From: Deltaproteobacteria bacterium RBG_13_61_14
GTDB lineage: Bacteria > RBG-13-61-14
Length of the DNA: 16,081 nucleotides
Reading direction: 5' to 3'
Assembly (NCBI GenBank): GCA_001797815.1
Contig: MGQK01000096.1
Location: 9,717-25,797 of the forward strand
Each line of letters opens with the position of its first letter. Positions within the stretch are counted from its first letter, which is position 1. Under the pieces are notes generated by a model. It worked only from the letters and a program-made list of their open reading frames with translations. It had not been told where the DNA came from and did not search any database. Positions 12,143 to 16,081 of this stretch are shown here, in pieces. The translations under genes were made by a program, and so were the position numbers.

Positions 12143-14866
12143 TTACTTCTCCTGTGACTCGTTTTTCACACCTGACACTTGATCAGGTTTTTTCGCTTGT
12201 TCGCGGAAAAAGGACTCCGTCTCCGCGCAGGCTTTGGCATCGTTGCAGGTTTCTTTTCCTTCTTCCTCTCCCTCGCTCTTACAGGTGTCTTTCATCGGGT
12301 GCTCCTTGGCGCTTTTTGCGGCAAGCTCAGCAGGCGATTTCAATAAAATGTCCCGTGCCTTCGGCTTGGCCCCGTTTTCTAAAAGCACCTTGGCCACGTC
12401 AACCTCGCAGGCCAGGGCCGCAAGATGAAGAGGCGTCCGCCGATGCCGGCCTCGGGCGTTCACGTCCATTTTCCGCTCAATCCAAAATTTAACCGCCTCC
12501 GGGTCGCCGGCCAGCGCGGCGTAATGCAGGGGCGTATTTTTCGTGCCGTCGGAGAGTTTATTATTCAGAATGTAATCCGCCACCTGGGGAGATTTTTGAT
12601 TGGATAAATAAAAGAGATAAGTGAAGCCTTCGCTATCTTTGACGTCGGTTTTAGCCCCGGCCTTGAGCAGCAGATCAGCTATTTCCACCGACCCCGACAA
12701 GGCAGCCGCATGGAGGGGGGTTTGCCCATTTGTGTCCCTTACCTTGATGTCCGCTCCGTTCTCGAGCAAGAGCTTGACACAAGCCGGATTGCCCGACCCG
12801 GCGGCGGCAAGGAGAGGGGTCACAACGTCATGGTTCCGGACGTTGACCTCCGCCCCCTTTTCAATCAGGAACTTCACCACCGTGCGCCTTCCTTTTTGCG
12901 CGGCCAGAAGCAAAGGGGTGTCGCCGGTCGTATCCGCAGCTTGGATATCGGCACCATGAGCGACCAATAGTTCTACCGACTCAATAAAGCCCTCCTCGCT
13001 TGCCAAGTGGAGAGGGGTCTTCTTTTCTTTGACGCGGGTATCTACCGGAACGCCCTCAGCCAGGAGCATGGCAACGGTTTTTTTCCATCCCATACCGGAA
13101 GCCAGATGAAGCGGCGTCGAGGCAGCTCCCGGCTTGCCTCTGTGATCTGCCCCCTGTTGAAGCAAAAAACGAAAAGTTTCCTCAAGACCCAAAACGGTAG
13201 TATAAGCCAAAGGCGTCAAGCCATCCTCGTCTGCTCGGTCAATCTCAACCCCGTTTTCTATTAAGTACTGGATCATTTCCTGGCTGCCGGACAAGGCGGC
13301 GAGGTGCAAGGTCGAACTCCCATCGCTGGTCACTTCCTTGATGTCGCCCCCCTTCGAAACCAGCCACTTGACCGCATCCAAATGGCCCTGGCCCACGGCG
13401 TCGAAAAGAGGAGTTGAGCCTCCATCTTCTTTGGCCGTTACCTGAGCGCCGTGCTGCAACAGCAGCTTCATCATCTCCAAGTTGCCGTCATGAGCGGCCT
13501 TATGCAAAGGGGTTGAACCGGAATCATCCGGGGCATTCACATCTGCTCCGCGGGCGATCAGTAACCTGGCCGTGCCGACTTTTCCCGATCCTGCCGCAAC
13601 GTGCAAAGCGGTTTCCTCGGTGTGATCTCCAGCTTTTACATCCGCTCCCAAATCAAGCAACAGGGCAACGGCTTGGTCCTTTCCTTCCCGAGCCGCTTCG
13701 TGCAAAGGTTCCTCTTTAAGATCATTCTTGGCCGACACTCGGGCCCCTCGGGCAATGAGAAAGCGGACAATATCAGGATTACCTTTTGAGGCCGCCGCGT
13801 GGAGTGGAGTATTACCATTGGAATCTTTCGCGTTAACATTGGCCCCATGATCTACTAGGAGCTTCACGGTCTCAAGGCTGCCGCTTTCGGCTGCCCCATG
13901 CAAAGCAGTGGAACAACCCTTCTCCCTCGGGCTCACATTGGCGCCCTTTTCCAACAGGAGCTTGACTACCGCCACCTGGCCTTTTCGCGCGGTATCATAA
14001 AGAGGATCCTGTTGGCAATCCTTCCCTGCATAGATTTCCGCTCCGCTTTGCAACAAGAACAAGCTGACGTTGACCTGCCCTCGATCAATGGCCAGATCCA
14101 AAGGTCTTTGGCAGTAGTCACCTTGGCCGTTAATGTTTGCTCCCTTCTGAACAAGTAATTGGCAGGCTTCCAGCCGGCCGTTGCCGGCGCCGTAATGAAG
14201 CGGGGTATTTGCATCTTCGTCCTTGATGTTCGCCAGGGAGGGGTCTTGATCGAGCAGCCTTTGGAGCGGCCCGATTTTGCCCAGGCCGGCCAGGGTAAAG
14301 GCGTCGTCCTTAGCGCCATGCTTCATCAGAACTTCCGCCGCTCTAACGTGGCCGTTCCAGACAGCGAGATCAATGGGCCGAAGGCCGCCCGGCTTTGCCT
14401 GCGCATCCACCTGTGCTCCACGCGAGAACAGGAGCTCTATCATTTCCACTTGGCCGGCTTCAGCGGCATAATGCAGCGGAGAACGGCACTGGCACTGTCC
14501 GGGCGGGTTGGCTGGAGCTCCGTGGTCAAGCAGAAGTTTGGCAATCTCAAGATGCCCTTTTTCAGCGGCATAGTCCAAAGAGCTCTTATTATTCTCATCC
14601 GGAAGGTTTACATCCGCCCCCTTTTCAATCAGCCATTGGACAATTTCAACATGTCCGTTTTCAGCCGCCAGAGAAAGGGGGGTTTGGCCGTCGTGGTCCA
14701 GCTTATTGATATCGAGAGGCTCATTGGTATAAAAGGTCTGGACCCGCTCCAGGTTTCCCTCTGCTGCGGCGGTGAAAATGGATTCCTCTTGGTCGCAATC
14801 CCCTCCGACCAGGAGTCTGGCCAAGGCCAATAGGACGATTAACCCGAACATTTTCTTTTGTCTCAT
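12143..14866 (-). CDS. Large exported ankyrin-repeat protein
   Basis: The 907-aa product begins with a signal-peptide-like segment: basic MRQKK, a hydrophobic core to about residue 20, then VGGDC. The Cys at 24 is preceded by Asp, so a standard lipobox is not satisfied. From about residue 25 to 840 there are roughly 25 ankyrin repeats with a regular 33-residue period (G-TPLH-AA-G--E-V--LL--GA-V), each able to form a helix-turn-helix protein-binding unit. The 68-residue charged tail holds three cysteines. Cysteines also recur at the loops joining repeats 3-4, 7-8, 8-9 and 9-10, which could form disulfides if exported. ATG 14866 is chosen because AAGGAG lies 6 nt upstream; a GTG at 14884 is also in frame. 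It starts 42 bp after aroE, so the two are probably co-transcribed. The partner is unknown. Confidence 0.92.
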   Translation of the reverse strand: MRQKKMFGLIVLLALARLLVGGDCDQEESIFTAAAEGNLERVQTFYTNEPLDINKLDHDGQTPLSLAAENGHVEIVQWLIEKGADVNLPDENNKSSLDYAAEKGHLEIAKLLLDHGAPANPPGQCQCRSPLHYAAEAGQVEMIELLFSRGAQVDAQAKPGGLRPIDLAVWNGHVRAAEVLMKHGAKDDAFTLAGLGKIGPLQRLLDQDPSLANIKDEDANTPLHYGAGNGRLEACQLLVQKGANINGQGDYCQRPLDLAIDRGQVNVSLFLLQSGAEIYAGKDCQQDPLYDTARKGQVAVVKLLLEKGANVSPREKGCSTALHGAAESGSLETVKLLVDHGANVNAKDSNGNTPLHAAASKGNPDIVRFLIARGARVSAKNDLKEEPLHEAAREGKDQAVALLLDLGADVKAGDHTEETALHVAAGSGKVGTARLLIARGADVNAPDDSGSTPLHKAAHDGNLEMMKLLLQHGAQVTAKEDGGSTPLFDAVGQGHLDAVKWLVSKGGDIKEVTSDGSSTLHLAALSGSQEMIQYLIENGVEIDRADEDGLTPLAYTTVLGLEETFRFLLQQGADHRGKPGAASTPLHLASGMGWKKTVAMLLAEGVPVDTRVKEKKTPLHLASEEGFIESVELLVAHGADIQAADTTGDTPLLLAAQKGRRTVVKFLIEKGAEVNVRNHDVVTPLLAAAGSGNPACVKLLLENGADIKVRDTNGQTPLHAAALSGSVEIADLLLKAGAKTDVKDSEGFTYLFYLSNQKSPQVADYILNNKLSDGTKNTPLHYAALAGDPEAVKFWIERKMDVNARGRHRRTPLHLAALACEVDVAKVLLENGAKPKARDILLKSPAELAAKSAKEHPMKDTCKSEGEEEGKETCNDAKACAETESFFREQAKKPDQVSGVKNESQEK

Positions 14867-14908
14867 CTTGGACTCCTTCTCCACTCGTTCTAGGGTTGGT
14901 TTTGGTAT

Positions 14909-15751
14909 CTACAAGTTTTTTTCCAGGACTTGGCGCATAATCTCGGCCGGCGCAGGTTTTCCCGTCCATTTCTCGAACTGGAGCACGGCCTGGTTGAGGA
15001 ACATTTCCAGGCCGGGGATGGTTTGAGCGCCCTGAGCTTTGGCTTCGCGGAGGAGCCGGGTCTCGCGGGGGTTATAGACGATGTCCATGACGATGAGGTC
15101 TTTGCGGAGGAGCTTGGCAGGAACTGGAGTTTCATCCACTTTCGGGTGCATTCCGACCGGAGAGCATTGGATCAGAAGATCGGCTTTCCGGATCTCCTCG
15201 GCTAAAAATTCATCCTTCATCCTTCTGCCTTCAGCCTTGACCGGCGTCTTCTCCGCGATGTCGCCGGCCAGCTTCTTCAGTTCCGGCTCAATGATCCCGA
15301 GGATGGTGAGCGCGCCGAGCTTGGCCTTGGCCGCGAGGGTAAACCCGACCGCCCGGGCCGCGCCGCCCGAGCCGATCATGAGCACCCGCTTGCCCGGGAG
15401 CTTCACCCCGGCCTCCACCAGCGCTTTCATCGCGCCCTCGCCGTCGGTGTTCGAGCCGAGGAGCTTTCCGCCATCATTCACAATGGTATTAACCGAGCCG
15501 ATCCAGCTTGCGACCGGGTCCACTTCGTCGAGGTATGGGATGACCGCAAGCTTATGCGGGATGGTCACCGAGGCGCCGCGGATCCCGAGCGCCCGGATGC
15601 CCTTGACCGCGGCCTCCACGTCTTCCACCCGGTGCGCGGTGTAGGCAAAGTTCAGGCCCAGCGCCGAGAAGGCGGCATTGTGGATGGCCGGCGAGAGCGA
15701 GTGGGCGACTGGGTTGCCGATGATGATGCACAATTTCGTTTTGGCGTCCAT
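14909..15751 (-). CDS. aroE: Shikimate dehydrogenase
   Basis: The 280-aa product has normal AroE length. It reduces 3-dehydroshikimate to shikimate in the aromatic amino-acid (chorismate) pathway in the cytoplasm. Shikimate-binding residues are visible as HSLSP (S18, S20), VTIPHK with the catalytic K67, N88 in SVNTI, and the NTDG block with D103. The Rossmann motif is GSGGAARA (127-134). After the following strand, most AroE proteins have N-R-T/S, where the Arg binds the 2'-phosphate of NADPH. Here the segment reads LTILGIIEPELKK, so NADP preference is doubtful. Residues 172-181 are encoded by four degenerate heptamer repeats. No Shine-Dalgarno is seen; the start lies almost at the predicted transcription start. 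Confidence 0.96.
   Translation of the reverse strand: MDAKTKLCIIIGNPVAHSLSPAIHNAAFSALGLNFAYTAHRVEDVEAAVKGIRALGIRGASVTIPHKLAVIPYLDEVDPVASWIGSVNTIVNDGGKLLGSNTDGEGAMKALVEAGVKLPGKRVLMIGSGGAARAVGFTLAAKAKLGALTILGIIEPELKKLAGDIAEKTPVKAEGRRMKDEFLAEEIRKADLLIQCSPVGMHPKVDETPVPAKLLRKDLIVMDIVYNPRETRLLREAKAQGAQTIPGLEMFLNQAVLQFEKWTGKPAPAEIMRQVLEKNL
15211..15238. repeat. Four-copy heptamer repeat inside aroE
   Basis: On the plus strand the units are CATCCTT, CATCCTT, CTGCCTT and CAGCCTT, exactly adjacent (28 bp). In aroE they encode KAEGRRMKDE within the nucleotide-binding domain. The reading frame stays open across the repeat. Confidence 0.7.
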
Positions 15752-15759
15752 GATGGCCC

Positions 15760-15788
15760 ATTCTAGCCAGGGGACAGGGCGAGGTCAA
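15760..15788 (-). promoter_or_regulatory. Strong candidate sigma70 promoter for aroE
   Basis: On the minus strand TTGACC (15788-15783, 5/6) and TAGAAT (15765-15760, 5/6) are separated by exactly 17 bp. The predicted start of transcription is near 15753, only a few bases before the aroE ATG at 15751, implying a leaderless or nearly leaderless mRNA. Confidence 0.6.
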
Positions 15789-15800
15789 CTGTGGTATAAT
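15771..15800 (+). promoter_or_regulatory. Extended -10 promoter for the FAD oxidase gene
   Basis: A perfect TATAAT (15795-15800) is preceded by TG one base upstream (TGGTATAAT), an extended -10 element. A weak -35, GGGACA (15771-15776), lies 18 bp before it. It overlaps the aroE promoter on the other strand. The predicted start near 15807 puts the heptamer repeat at the very 5' end of the mRNA. Confidence 0.6.
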
Positions 15801-15808
15801 CCAAGCCA

Positions 15809-15843
15809 AGTGCACAGTGAACAGTGCACGGTGCACAGTGTTC
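15809..15843 (+). repeat. Five-copy heptamer repeat forming a 5'-UTR hairpin
   Basis: The units are AGTGCAC, AGTGAAC, AGTGCAC, GGTGCAC and AGTGTTC, without gaps. Within it, TGAACA-GTGC (15818-15827) can pair with GCAC-(AG)-TGTTCA (15833-15844) around a 5-nt loop. The hairpin would end one base before the ATG at 15845 or include the base next to it, in the place where a Shine-Dalgarno is normally found. Confidence 0.65.
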
Positions 15844-15844
15844 A

Positions 15845-16081
15845 ATGGCGAATTCTTTTGCCAAACTGAGCGAGGCGCCGTCAGCGACGGTGCTGGAAGC
15901 CTTTGCCGCGATCGTGGGCCGGGATCACGTCTCCTTCACGACCGGCGACCGCCTCGCCTACAGCCGCGACGTCTGGCCCCGGACCACCCTGCAGATGGAG
16001 GCGGGCGAGTTCGACTACCCGCCGCAGCTCGTGGTCTGGCCGGGGAGCGTGGAAGAGGTGCGGGCGGTGACGGTGGAGGCG
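15845..16081 (+). CDS. FAD-binding oxidase, GlcD-like (5' part only)
   Basis: Seventy-nine codons are present before the window ends, and this is the only plus-strand gene. The segment VLEAFAAIVGRDHVSF...RLAYSRDVWP, then YPPQLVVWPGSVEEVRAVTVEA, is the characteristic start of FAD_binding_4 (PCMH-type) oxidases such as GlcD, D-lactate dehydrogenase and alkyl-DHAP synthase: a helix, 'YSRD', then 'P..VV.P.S.EEV' leading into the FAD-binding domain. These oxidise 2-hydroxy acids or related substrates. Which one cannot be told from the N-terminus. The ATG has no Shine-Dalgarno; a hairpin sits directly before it. A downstream GTG at codon 16 is an alternative start. Confidence 0.82.
   Translation, partial: MANSFAKLSEAPSATVLEAFAAIVGRDHVSFTTGDRLAYSRDVWPRTTLQMEAGEFDYPPQLVVWPGSVEEVRAVTVEA

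Noticed and set aside
12143-14866. The regular ~99-bp periodicity looks like a DNA tandem repeat or CRISPR-like array.
   Set aside because: The repeats are protein-level ankyrin units with diverged DNA. No conserved short repeat with unique spacers exists, and no CRISPR array was found anywhere in the window.

Overview
The window is bacterial, GC-rich and densely coded. Almost every gene lies on the minus strand, so the gene order in the direction of transcription runs from high to low coordinates. The lineage cannot be fixed from the sequence alone. A LeuRS with zinc-ligand insertions, a spore-photoproduct-lyase-like radical SAM protein in a tandem fusion, short 7-bp and 9-bp tandem repeats, and REP-type palindromes beside an IS200-like transposase fit an uncultivated, environmental, probably anaerobic or microaerophilic bacterium. 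This is inference.

Right end (about 14.9-16.1 kb). aroE (minus) and a gene for an FAD-binding oxidase (plus, cut by the window end) diverge from a 93-bp spacer. The spacer carries two good, physically overlapping sigma70-type promoters and a heptamer repeat that folds into a hairpin just before the oxidase start. aroE is followed after 42 bp by a gene for a very large exported protein made almost wholly of ankyrin repeats (about 25).

Middle (about 9.6-12.1 kb). An IS200/IS605-type Y1 transposase gene is flanked by REP-like palindromes, including a head-to-head pair. Then come glpK (glycerol kinase), a long hairpin built of heptamer repeats, and a complete tRNA-Pro(UGG).

About 8.9-9.6 kb. 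A RelE/ParE-type toxin with its antitoxin, and a probably frameshifted small membrane ORF, lie between the intact tRNA-Pro and a decayed tRNA-Pro-like sequence. The two share a 27-bp direct repeat (24/27 identical).

Left half (0-8.8 kb). In transcription order: a 698-aa protein with two complete radical SAM modules, an MFS (DHA3/EntS-like) exporter, a nested inverted repeat with a MITE-like core, leuS, a DUF2283 protein, ribF, and a flippase-like membrane protein cut by the window start. leuS-DUF2283 and ribF-flippase are tightly spaced and probably co-transcribed. The housekeeping genes (leuS, ribF, aroE, glpK, tRNA-Pro) indicate a chromosome rather than a plasmid or phage. The accessory material sits in the gaps between them.

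The points most worth following up are the tandem radical SAM fusion, the tRNA-like bracket around the toxin-antitoxin module, the recurring heptamer repeats at three unrelated loci, the overlapping divergent promoters with a nearly leaderless aroE, and the exported ankyrin protein with regularly placed cysteines.
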